Shown here: positions 26,659 through 34,438 of the stretch, piece after piece
Layout: each line of letters starts with the position of its first letter
Position numbering within the stretch: position 1 is the first letter of the stretch
Source: an uncultured Caulobacter sp.
GTDB lineage: Bacteria > Pseudomonadota > Alphaproteobacteria > Caulobacterales > Caulobacteraceae
Reading direction: 5' to 3'
Length of the DNA: 64,000 bases
NCBI RefSeq assembly: GCF_947036865.1
Contig: NZ_CAMQSF010000001.1
Coordinates: forward strand, 1 to 64,000
Made by a program: the position numbers and the translations under genes
Notes under the pieces: model-generated
The model's database searches: none
What the model was told of the DNA's origin: nothing
The model's input: the letters and a program-made list of their open reading frames with translations, nothing else

Positions 26659-29600
26659 TCAGGTGACGTCCAGATAGGTGGCGATCTGGGCGTCGTTCAG
26701 GCTCTGCACCTGGGTGGTGGTCAGGGCGTTGGCCTGGGTGCTGGACATCTGCGCGATGTTGGTCGTCGACAGATAATCCAGCTGGGTCGTGGTCAGACCC
26801 GACAGCTGCGTCGCCTGCAGTCGGCCGATCTGGGTGGTCGTCAGCGTGTCGATCACCGTCGTCGACAGCGCGCCCAGCTGGGTGCTGGTCAGCGCCGCGA
26901 GCTGGGTGTCGGCCAGTTCGCCGACGTCGGTCGAGGTCAGCCCCTTCAGCTGCGTCGTCGTCAGGCCGCGGACCTGGGTGGTGGAAAGCGCCGCCACCTG
27001 GGTGCCGTTCAGCGCCGAGACGTTGCTCGCCGACAGCGACGCCAGTTGCAGGATGCTCAGCGCCGCGATCTGGGTGTCGGCGAACTGACCGATATCCGTG
27101 ACCGTCAGGCTGGAGAGCTGGCTGGTGGTGATACCCTTCACCTGGGTGCTGCTCAACGCGCCGACCTGGGTCGCGTCGAGGGTCGAGAAGGCCGAGGCGG
27201 TCAGGGCGCCCACTTGGGTGGCGCTCAGCGCGTTCACCTGGGTGGTCGACAGCTGCGCCGCCTGGGTCGTGGCCAGGGCGCCGATCTGGGCGTTGGTCAG
27301 AGCGCCCACCTGGGTGTCGGCCAGTTCGCCGATGTCGGTGGTTGTCAGGCCCTTCACCTGATCGACGGTCAGGCCCTTGATCTGGGTCGCCGTCAGGGCG
27401 CCGACCTGGGTGGCGTCGAGCGCCGAGACGTTGGCCGCCGACAGCGCCGCCAGCTGGGTCGTGGCCAGGGCCGCGATGTGCGTGGTGGTCAGCTCGCCGA
27501 TGTCGGTGGTCGTCAGGCCCTTCAGCTGATCGGCGGTCAGGCCCTTGATCTGGGTCGCGGTCAGGGCGCCGGTCTGGGTCGCGCTGAGCGACGAGAAGGC
27601 CGTCGCCGTCAGCGAACCGATCTGGGCGGCCGACAGGGCCGACAGCTGGGTCGTCGCCAGTTCGCCGATATCGGTCGTGGTCAGGCCCTTCAGCTGGCTG
27701 GTCGTCAGGCCCTTGACCTGCGTCTCGCTCAGCGCGCCCACCTGGGTGGCGTTCAGGTTCGAGAAGCCGGTCGCGGTCAGCGCGCCGAGCTGGGTCGAGG
27801 TCAGCGCCCCGACCTGGGTGTCGGCCAGGTCGCCGATATTGGTCGTGGTCAGGGCGGCCAGCTGGCTGGTCGTCAGGCCCTTGATCTGCGTCGTGTTCAA
27901 CGCGCCGATCTGGGTCGCGTTCAGCACCGTGACGCCGGTGGTGGTCAACGCGCCGAGCTGGGTCGCGCTGAGACCGCCGATCTGGGTGGTCGACAGCTCC
28001 TGCACCTGGGTCGGGGCCAGGGCCGCGACCTGGGCCGCCGAGAGCGCGCCGACCTGGGTGGCCGAGAGCTCGTCGATGTCGGTGACCGACAGACCCTTCA
28101 GCTGCGTCGTCGACAGCGCCTGGATCTGGGTGTTCACCAGGGCCGAAACCTGGGTTTGGCTGAGCGCCGAGACGTTGGTGGCCGTCAGGTTCTTCAGCTG
28201 ATCGGCCGTCAGGGCCTGGATCTGGGTCGCCGAGAACTCGCCGATATCCGTCACCGTCAGGCCCTTCACCTGATCGGCCGTCAGACCCTTGATCTGCGTC
28301 GCGTTGAGGATCGCCACCTGGGTCGTGCTCAGCGCCGAGAAGCCGGTCGCGGTCAGCTGACCCAGCTGGGTCGCGGTCAGCGCGCCGACCTGGGTGTCGG
28401 CGAGGTCGCCGATGTCGGTGACCGTCAGCGCCTTAAGCTGCGAGGCGGTCAGGCCCTTGATCTGGGTCGTGTTCAGAGCGGCGGTCTGGGTGGCGTCCAG
28501 GGCCGAGAAGGCCGTGGCCGTCAGCGCCCCCACCTGGGTGGAGGCCAGCGCGCCGATCTGGGTGTCGGCCAGTTCGCCGATATCCGTCGTGGTCAGGGCG
28601 CCGAGCTGAGCCGTGGTCAGGCCCTTGAGCTGAGTGGCGTTCAGCTGGCCGACCTGGGTGGCGTTCAGGGCCGAGAAGGCCGACGGCGTCAGGGCGCCGA
28701 TCTGGGTCGCGCCCAGGGCCGCCAGCTGGGTCGTCGCCAGCTGCGCCGCCTGGGTCGTGGCCAGGGCGGTGATCTGAGAGGTCGTCAGCGCCGCCACCTG
28801 GGTGTCGGCCAGGTCGCCGATGTCGGTCGTCGTCAGACCCTTGAGCTGATCGTTGGTCAGGCTCTTGATCTGGGTCGCGGTCAGGGCGGCGCTTTGGGTC
28901 GCCGACAGCGCCGAGACGTTGGCGGAGGACAGGTTCTTGATCTGATCGGCGGTCAGGGCCGCGATCTGGGTGTCCGCCAACTCGCCGATGTCGGTGACCG
29001 TCAGGCCCTTCAGCTGATCGGTCGACAGGCCCTTGATCTGGGTGGTGTTCAAGGCCCCGACCTGGGTGGCGCTCAGGGCCGAGAAGCCCGTCGCGGTCAG
29101 CGCGCCGATCTGCGACGCCGTCAGGGCCGAGACCTGGGTCGTGGCCAGCTCGCCGATGTCGGTGACCGTCAGGCCCTTAAGCTGGCTGGTGGTGAGGCCC
29201 TTGATCTGGGTCTCGTTGATCGCCGCGACCTGGGTGCTGTTGAGGTTCGAGAAGTTGGTCGCCGTCAGCGCGCCCAGCTGGCTGGCCGCCAGGGCCGCGA
29301 CCTGCGTATCCGCCAGATCGCCGACATTGGTGGTCGTCAGAGCGCCGAGCTGGCTGGTCGTCAGGCCCTTGATCTGCGTGGCGTTCAGCGCGCCGATCTG
29401 GGTGGCGTTCAGCGCGTTGACGTTGGTGGTGGTCAAGGCGCCGATCTGGGTCGAGGCCAGCCCGCCGATCTGGGTGACCGACAGCTCCTGCACCTGGGTC
29501 GAGGCCAGCGCCGTGATCTGAGCGGCGGTCAGGGCGCCGATCTGGGTGGCGTTGAGCTCATCGATGTCGGTGACCGACAGACCCTTGAGCTGGGTGGTCG

Positions 29601-32600
29601 ACAGCGCCTGGATCTGGGTGTTGCTGAGCACCGCGACCTGGGTGTCGGCCAGGGCCGAGACGTTGGCGGCCGTCAGATTCTTCAGCTGATCGGCCGTCAA
29701 AGCCTGGATCTGGGTCGTCGAGAACTCGCCGATGTCGGTGGTCGTCAGGCCCTTCAGCTGGTCGGCCGAGATGCCCTTGATCTGGGTGGCGTTCAGCGTG
29801 GCCACCTGCGTGGCGCTGAGCGCCGAGAAGCCCGTCGCGGACAGCTGGCCCAGCTGGGTCGGCGTCAGGGCGCTGACCTGGGTGTCGGCCAGCTCGCCGA
29901 TGTCGGTCGCGGTCAGGGCCTTCAGCTGCGTGGCCACCAGACCCTTGATCTGGGTCGAGTTCAGCGTCGCGACCTGGGTGCCTGTCAGGGCCGAGAAGCC
30001 CGTCGCGGTCAGCTGCCCAAGCTGCGTCGCCGTCAGGGCGGCCACCTGGGTGTCGGCCAGTTCACCGATGTCCGTGGTCGTCAGGGCGCCCAGCTGGCTG
30101 GCGGTGAGGCCCTTGAGCTGGGTGGCGTTGAGCGCGCCGACCTGGGTGGCGTTCCAGGCCGAGAACTTGGTCGCGCCGATCGCGCCGATCACCGTCGAGC
30201 TGAGGCCGCTGATCTGGGTCGTGTTCAGGTCCTGAACGTTCAGCGACGTGATCTGCGAAGCCGAGAGCGCGGCGATCTGGGTGTCCGCCAGTTCGCCGAT
30301 GTCGGTCGTCGTCAGACCCGCGATCTGGGTGTTGGTCAGGCCCTTGATCTGGGTGACCGTCAGCGCCCCTTGCTGGGTGGCGTCCAGCGCCGAGATGTTC
30401 GTCGCGGTCAGGTTCTTGATCTGGTCGGCGCTGAGGGCGCCGATCTGGGTGGCCGACAGCTCGCCGACGTCCGTCGTCGTCAGGCTCTTCAGCTGATCGG
30501 TCGTCAGGCCCTTGACCTGGGTGGCGTTCAGCTGGCCGACCTGGGTGGCGTCGAGCGCCGAGAAGGCCGTCGCCGTCAGGGCCCCGAGCTGCGACGCGGC
30601 GAGCGCCGCCACCTGGGTGGTGGCCAGCTCGCCGATATCGGCGGCCGACAGGCCCTTCAGCTGGGTGGTGGTCAGGCCCTTGATCTGGGTCTCGTTGAGC
30701 GCGGCGACCTGCGTGCTGTTCAGCGACGAGAAGCCGGTGGCGGTCAGCTGGCCCAGCTGCGTCGCCGTCAGGGCCGCGACCTGGGTGTCGGCCAGATTGC
30801 CGATATTGGTCGTCGTCAGCGCGCTGAGCTGGCTGCCCGCCAGGCCCTTGATCTGGGTGGTGTTCAGCGCGCCGATCTGGGTGGCGTTCAGGACCGTGAC
30901 ATTGGTCGAGGTCAGGGCGCCGATCTGGGTCGCCGTGAGGCCGCCGATCTGGGTAGTAGACAGCTCCTGCATCTGGGTCGAGGCCAGGGCCGTGACCTGA
31001 GCCGCCGAGAGGGCGCCGATCTGGGTCGCCGACAGCTCGTCGATGTCGGTGGTCGTCAGGCCCTTAAGCTGGGTCGTCGACAGCGCCTGGACCTGGCTGC
31101 TGTTCAGCGCCGAGATCTGGGTCTGGCTCAGCGCCGAGACGTTGGTGGCCGACAGGTTCTTGATCTGGTCGGCGGTGAGGGCCGCGACCTGGGTGTCGGC
31201 CAGCTCGCCGATGTCGGTGACCGTCAGGCCTCGCAGCTGGTCAGCGTTCAGGCCCTTGATCTGGGTGGCGTTCAGCGTCGCCACCTGGGTGGCGTTCAGC
31301 GCCGAGAAGCCGGTCGCGGTCAGCTGGCTCAGCTGCGTCGCCGACAGCGCCCCGACCTGGGTGTCGGCAAGCTCGCCGATATCGGTGACCGTCAGACCCT
31401 TCAGCTGCGCGGCCGTCAGGCCCTTGACCTGGGTCTGGCTGAGCGCGGCCGTCTGGGTGGCGTCCAGGGCCGAGAAGGCGGTGGCGGTGAGGGCCGCGAC
31501 CTGGGTCGAGGCCAGGGCCGAGACCTGGGTCGTCGCCAGCTCGCCGATGTCGGTCGCCGTCAAGGCGCCCAGTTGGGCCGCGGTCAGACCCTTGATCTGG
31601 GTCTCGTTCAGCGCCCCGACCTGGGTGGCGTCCAGCGCCGAGAAGTTGGTCGCCGTCAGGGCGCCGATCTGCGAGGCGCTGAGGGCGCTGAGCTGGGTCG
31701 TCGACAGGCTCTTGACGTTGGTCACGTTGAGGCCGGCGATCTGCGAGGTCGCCAGGGCCGCCACCTGGGTGTCGGCCAGTTCGCCGATGTCGGTGGAGGT
31801 CAGACCCTGCAGCTGCTGGGTCGTCAGGCCCTTGATCTGGGTGGTGGTCAGGGCGGCCGCCTGGGTCGACGACAGCGCCGAGACGTTGGTGGCCGACAGG
31901 TTCTTGATCTGATCGGCGCTGAGAGCGGCCACCTGGGTGTCGGCCAGCTCGCCGATGTCGGTGACGGTCAGGCCCTTCAGCTGATCGGTCGTCAGACCCT
32001 TGATCTGGGTCGTGGTCAGCGCGCCCGTCTGGGTCGCGGTGAGGGCCGAGAGGCCGGTCGGCGTCAGCGCGCCGATCTGAGCGGCCGACAGGGCCGAGAC
32101 CTGGGTGGTCGCCAGCTCGCCGACGTCGGTGACGGTCAGGCCCTTCAGTTGGGTGGTCGTCAGGCCCTTGACCTGGGTCTCGTTCAGCGCGGCCACCTGG
32201 GTGCCGTTCAGCGTCGAGAAGCCGGTCGCGGTCAGCTGGCCCAGTTGGGTCGAGGTCAGCGCCGCCACCTGGGTGTCGGCCAGATTGCCGATATTGGTGG
32301 CGGTCAGGGCGGCCAGCTGGCTGCCGTTCAGGCCCTTGATCTGCGTCGTGTTCAGCGCGCCGATCTGGGTGGCGTCGAGCTGGGTGATGTTGGTCGCGGT
32401 GATGGCCGCGATCTGGGTCGAGCTGAGGCCGCCGATCTGGGTCGTCGACAGCTGCTGCACCTGGGTGTTGGCCAGGGCGCCGAGCTGGGCGGCGGTCAGA
32501 CCGCCGATCTGGGTCGCCGACAGTTCGCCGATGTCGGTGGTCGTCAGGCCCTTCAGCTGGGTCGTGGTCAGCGCGGCGATCTGGGTGGCGCCCAGCGTGG

Positions 32601-34068
32601 CGACCTGCGTCTGGCTGAGCGCCGAGACGTTGGCCGCGGACAGGTTCTTGATCTGGTCGGCGCTGAGCGCCGCGACCTGCGTGTCGGCCAGCTCGCCGAT
32701 GTCGGTGACCGTCAGCCCCTTCAGCTGATCGCCCGTCAGGCCCTTGATCTGGGTCGTGTTGAGCGCGGCGACTTGCGTGGCGCTGAGGGCCGAGATGTTG
32801 GTGGCGGTGACGGCGCTCAGCTGCGACGTGGTCAGGGCCGCGACCTGGGTGTCGGCCAGTTCGCCGACGTCGGTGGCCGTCAGGGCCTTCAGCTGGTTGG
32901 CGGCCAGGCCCTTGATCTGGGTCGTGTTCAGCGTGGCGATCTGGGTCGCGTTCAGCGCCGAGAAGGCCGTGGCGCTCAGGGCGCCCAGCTGAGTGGCGCT
33001 CAGGGCCGCGACCTGGGTGTCGGCCAGCTCGCCGACGTCGGTGGCGGTCAGGGCGCCGAGTTGGGCGGTCGTCAGGCCCTTGATCTGGGTCTCGTTCAGC
33101 GCGCCCACCTGGGTGGCGTTCAGCGCCGAGAAGTTGGACGCGCCAAGCGCGGCGACCTGGGTGGCGGCCAGCACCGACAGCTGGGTGGTCGCCAGTTGCT
33201 GGACCTGGGTCGTGGCCAGGGCGCCGAGCTGCGAGGTGCTCAGCGCGGCGACCTGGGTGTCGGCGAACTCGCCGATGTCGGTGGTCGTCAGACCCTTGAG
33301 CTGGTCGGTCGTGATGCCCTTGATCTGGGTGGCCGACAGCGCCGCGGTCTGGGTGGCGCTCAGCGCCGAAAGGTTCGTCGGGGTCAGGGCGCCGAGCTGC
33401 GACGAGGTCAGGGCGGCGACCTGGGTCGCGGCCAGTTCGCCGATGTCGGTGGTCGTCAGGGCCTTCAGCTGGGTGGTGGCCAGCGCCGCGATCTGCGTGC
33501 TGTTCAGCGCCGCGACCTGGGTGCTGCTCAGCGCCGACAGCGCCGACGCGCTCAGGGCGGCCAGGCGCTCGCCCGACAGGGCCGCGACCTGCGTCCCGGC
33601 CAGCTCGCCGATGTCGGTGACGGAGAGCCCCTTAACCTGGGACGCCGTCAGCCCCTTGATCTGGGTCTCGTTCAGGGTGGCGACCTGGGTGTCGACCAGC
33701 CCCGAGAAATTGGTCGCCGACAGCGCGCCGATCTGGGTCGAGCTGAGGACGGCGATGTGCGAGGTGTCGAGCGCGGCCAGTTGGGTGGACGTCAGCGCCG
33801 AGACCTGCTGGGTCGAAAGCTGGGTCAGCTGGGTGACGTCGAAGGTCACCGAGGTGGCGAACTTCGGGATCTGGGTGGCGGTGAGCGCCTTGACCTGGGT
33901 CGTGCTGAGCGCGGCGACCTGGGTGTCGGCCAGCGCGCCGATGCCCGTCGCGCTGATCGCGGCGATCTGCGTCCCGTTCAGCGACTGGATGTCCGTCGTC
34001 GTCAGGCCCTGGATGGCCGTGACGGACAGATTCGAGATCTGCGCGGCGGAAAGACTCGAGATCGTCAT
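26659..34068 (-). CDS. Giant Ser/Thr-rich octapeptide-repeat protein
   Basis: This 2469-residue protein is almost entirely tandem octads of the form x-x-L-(S/T)-x-(T/D)-(Q/D/N)-(I/V/L/F), for example AALSATQV, KGLTTDQL, GELADTQV. Arithmetic gives about 305 octads. I found two phase breaks: a 14-residue segment at residues 68-81 containing FATSVTFDVTQL, and a 5-residue partial unit TSLNV. It has no Sec or Tat signal, no membrane segment and no Cys seen, one Trp, and very few charges. It ends with a short non-repeat tail (ATYLDVT). ATG 34066-34068 has an AAGGA Shine-Dalgarno. The family is not recognised with certainty; similar repeats occur in alphaproteobacterial proteins with vague adhesin-type names. 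TPR-GT41 and FkbM genes follow it. Confidence 0.85.
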   Translation of the reverse strand: MTISSLSAAQISNLSVTAIQGLTTTDIQSLNGTQIAAISATGIGALADTQVAALSTTQVKALTATQIPKFATSVTFDVTQLTQLSTQQVSALTSTQLAALDTSHIAVLSSTQIGALSATNFSGLVDTQVATLNETQIKGLTASQVKGLSVTDIGELAGTQVAALSGERLAALSASALSALSSTQVAALNSTQIAALATTQLKALTTTDIGELAATQVAALTSSQLGALTPTNLSALSATQTAALSATQIKGITTDQLKGLTTTDIGEFADTQVAALSTSQLGALATTQVQQLATTQLSVLAATQVAALGASNFSALNATQVGALNETQIKGLTTAQLGALTATDVGELADTQVAALSATQLGALSATAFSALNATQIATLNTTQIKGLAANQLKALTATDVGELADTQVAALTTSQLSAVTATNISALSATQVAALNTTQIKGLTGDQLKGLTVTDIGELADTQVAALSADQIKNLSAANVSALSQTQVATLGATQIAALTTTQLKGLTTTDIGELSATQIGGLTAAQLGALANTQVQQLSTTQIGGLSSTQIAAITATNITQLDATQIGALNTTQIKGLNGSQLAALTATNIGNLADTQVAALTSTQLGQLTATGFSTLNGTQVAALNETQVKGLTTTQLKGLTVTDVGELATTQVSALSAAQIGALTPTGLSALTATQTGALTTTQIKGLTTDQLKGLTVTDIGELADTQVAALSADQIKNLSATNVSALSSTQAAALTTTQIKGLTTQQLQGLTSTDIGELADTQVAALATSQIAGLNVTNVKSLSTTQLSALSASQIGALTATNFSALDATQVGALNETQIKGLTAAQLGALTATDIGELATTQVSALASTQVAALTATAFSALDATQTAALSQTQVKGLTAAQLKGLTVTDIGELADTQVGALSATQLSQLTATGFSALNATQVATLNATQIKGLNADQLRGLTVTDIGELADTQVAALTADQIKNLSATNVSALSQTQISALNSSQVQALSTTQLKGLTTTDIDELSATQIGALSAAQVTALASTQMQELSTTQIGGLTATQIGALTSTNVTVLNATQIGALNTTQIKGLAGSQLSALTTTNIGNLADTQVAALTATQLGQLTATGFSSLNSTQVAALNETQIKGLTTTQLKGLSAADIGELATTQVAALAASQLGALTATAFSALDATQVGQLNATQVKGLTTDQLKSLTTTDVGELSATQIGALSADQIKNLTATNISALDATQQGALTVTQIKGLTNTQIAGLTTTDIGELADTQIAALSASQITSLNVQDLNTTQISGLSSTVIGAIGATKFSAWNATQVGALNATQLKGLTASQLGALTTTDIGELADTQVAALTATQLGQLTATGFSALTGTQVATLNSTQIKGLVATQLKALTATDIGELADTQVSALTPTQLGQLSATGFSALSATQVATLNATQIKGISADQLKGLTTTDIGEFSTTQIQALTADQLKNLTAANVSALADTQVAVLSNTQIQALSTTQLKGLSVTDIDELNATQIGALTAAQITALASTQVQELSVTQIGGLASTQIGALTTTNVNALNATQIGALNATQIKGLTTSQLGALTTTNVGDLADTQVAALAASQLGALTATNFSNLNSTQVAAINETQIKGLTTSQLKGLTVTDIGELATTQVSALTASQIGALTATGFSALSATQVGALNTTQIKGLSTDQLKGLTVTDIGELADTQIAALTADQIKNLSSANVSALSATQSAALTATQIKSLTNDQLKGLTTTDIGDLADTQVAALTTSQITALATTQAAQLATTQLAALGATQIGALTPSAFSALNATQVGQLNATQLKGLTTAQLGALTTTDIGELADTQIGALASTQVGALTATAFSALDATQTAALNTTQIKGLTASQLKALTVTDIGDLADTQVGALTATQLGQLTATGFSALSTTQVAILNATQIKGLTADQVKGLTVTDIGEFSATQIQALTADQLKNLTATNVSALSQTQVSALVNTQIQALSTTQLKGLSVTDIDELSATQVGALSAAQVAALAPTQVQELSTTQIGGLSATQLGALTTTGVTVLNATQIGALNTTQIKGLTTSQLAALTTTNIGDLADTQVGALTSTQLGALTATGFSNLNATQVGALSETQVKGLTTSQLKGLTTTDIGELATTQLSALSAAQIGSLTATAFSSLSATQTGALTATQIKGLTADQLKGLTTTDIGELTTTHIAALATTQLAALSAANVSALDATQVGALTATQIKGLTVDQVKGLTTTDIGELADTQVGALTNAQIGALATTQAAQLSTTQVNALSATQVGALTASAFSTLDATQVGALSSTQVKGITTSQLSSLTVTDIGQFADTQIAALSILQLASLSASNVSALNGTQVAALSTTQVRGLTTTQLKGLTSTDVGELADTQLAALTSTQLGALSTTVIDTLTTTQIGRLQATQLSGLTTTQLDYLSTTNIAQMSSTQANALTTTQVQSLNDAQIATYLDVT
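26690..34045 (-). repeat. 24-bp tandem repeats with 168-bp higher-order period
   Basis: The DNA encodes the octads in steps of 24 bp. A larger unit of about seven octads (56 residues, 168 bp) recurs, recognisable by the order GELADTQV, AALxxTQL, GxLTATGF, SALNATQV, xxLNxTQI, KGLTxxQL, KGLTxTDI. Some units have eight to ten octads. Units differ by synonymous and coding changes, so the array is not freshly amplified. Confidence 0.85.
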
Positions 34069-34438
34069 TCATCCATCCTTGCTGATGGACGCGGCCCAAC
34101 GCGCGTCCTGAGCAAACGAGGAGACGCCCCCTACGCAAGCGCCCCAAATCAGCCACACCCCGGCCAGATGGCAGTAACCATATTTCGTTTCCAAGTCCTT
34201 TCAACGAGACATGCCGACGCAGCGCTGAACTTGCCTTCCGACCTCGTCGCAAATGGTTCACGCGGATGGGTAAGGGTCGCGGCAAAGCCTTACAGGACAA
34301 GGCGATAGCCTGAACCTGATTCGACGGCGCGCTCTTCTTGACGCCGTTGCTTTTGCTTATCGCGAACTTAAGATCGGGGCCTCGACAGGCCGCGATCGCC
34401 ACGTTCGGGCCGCAATTCCTAACGCCAACGATTCGGGG
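34069..34438. promoter_or_regulatory. Spacer upstream of the octad-repeat gene
   Basis: No gene is seen in these 370 bp, which are less GC-rich than the neighbourhood and should carry the promoter of the repeat gene (minus strand). Two GANTC CcrM-methylation sites lie near 34318 and 34431, so cell-cycle-dependent expression is possible. I could not assign -35/-10 elements with confidence. Confidence 0.4.

Noticed and set aside
26690-34045. CRISPR-like array
   Set aside because: The 24-bp periodicity is continuous coding repeats with no unique spacers and keeps one reading frame.
34160-34262. CtrA half-site-like motifs (GTAACCAT on plus, TGAACCAT on minus) before the octad gene
   Set aside because: Each is one mismatch from TTAACCAT and they are not paired at the usual spacing; expected by chance in this length.
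26452-34308. Open frame of 2618 codons on the strand opposite the octad-repeat gene
   Set aside because: It is open because 24-bp repeats in GC-rich DNA exclude stops in that phase. The translation is low-complexity Arg/Gly/Leu, with no family and no start signal; the minus-strand gene has the biased codons and Shine-Dalgarno.
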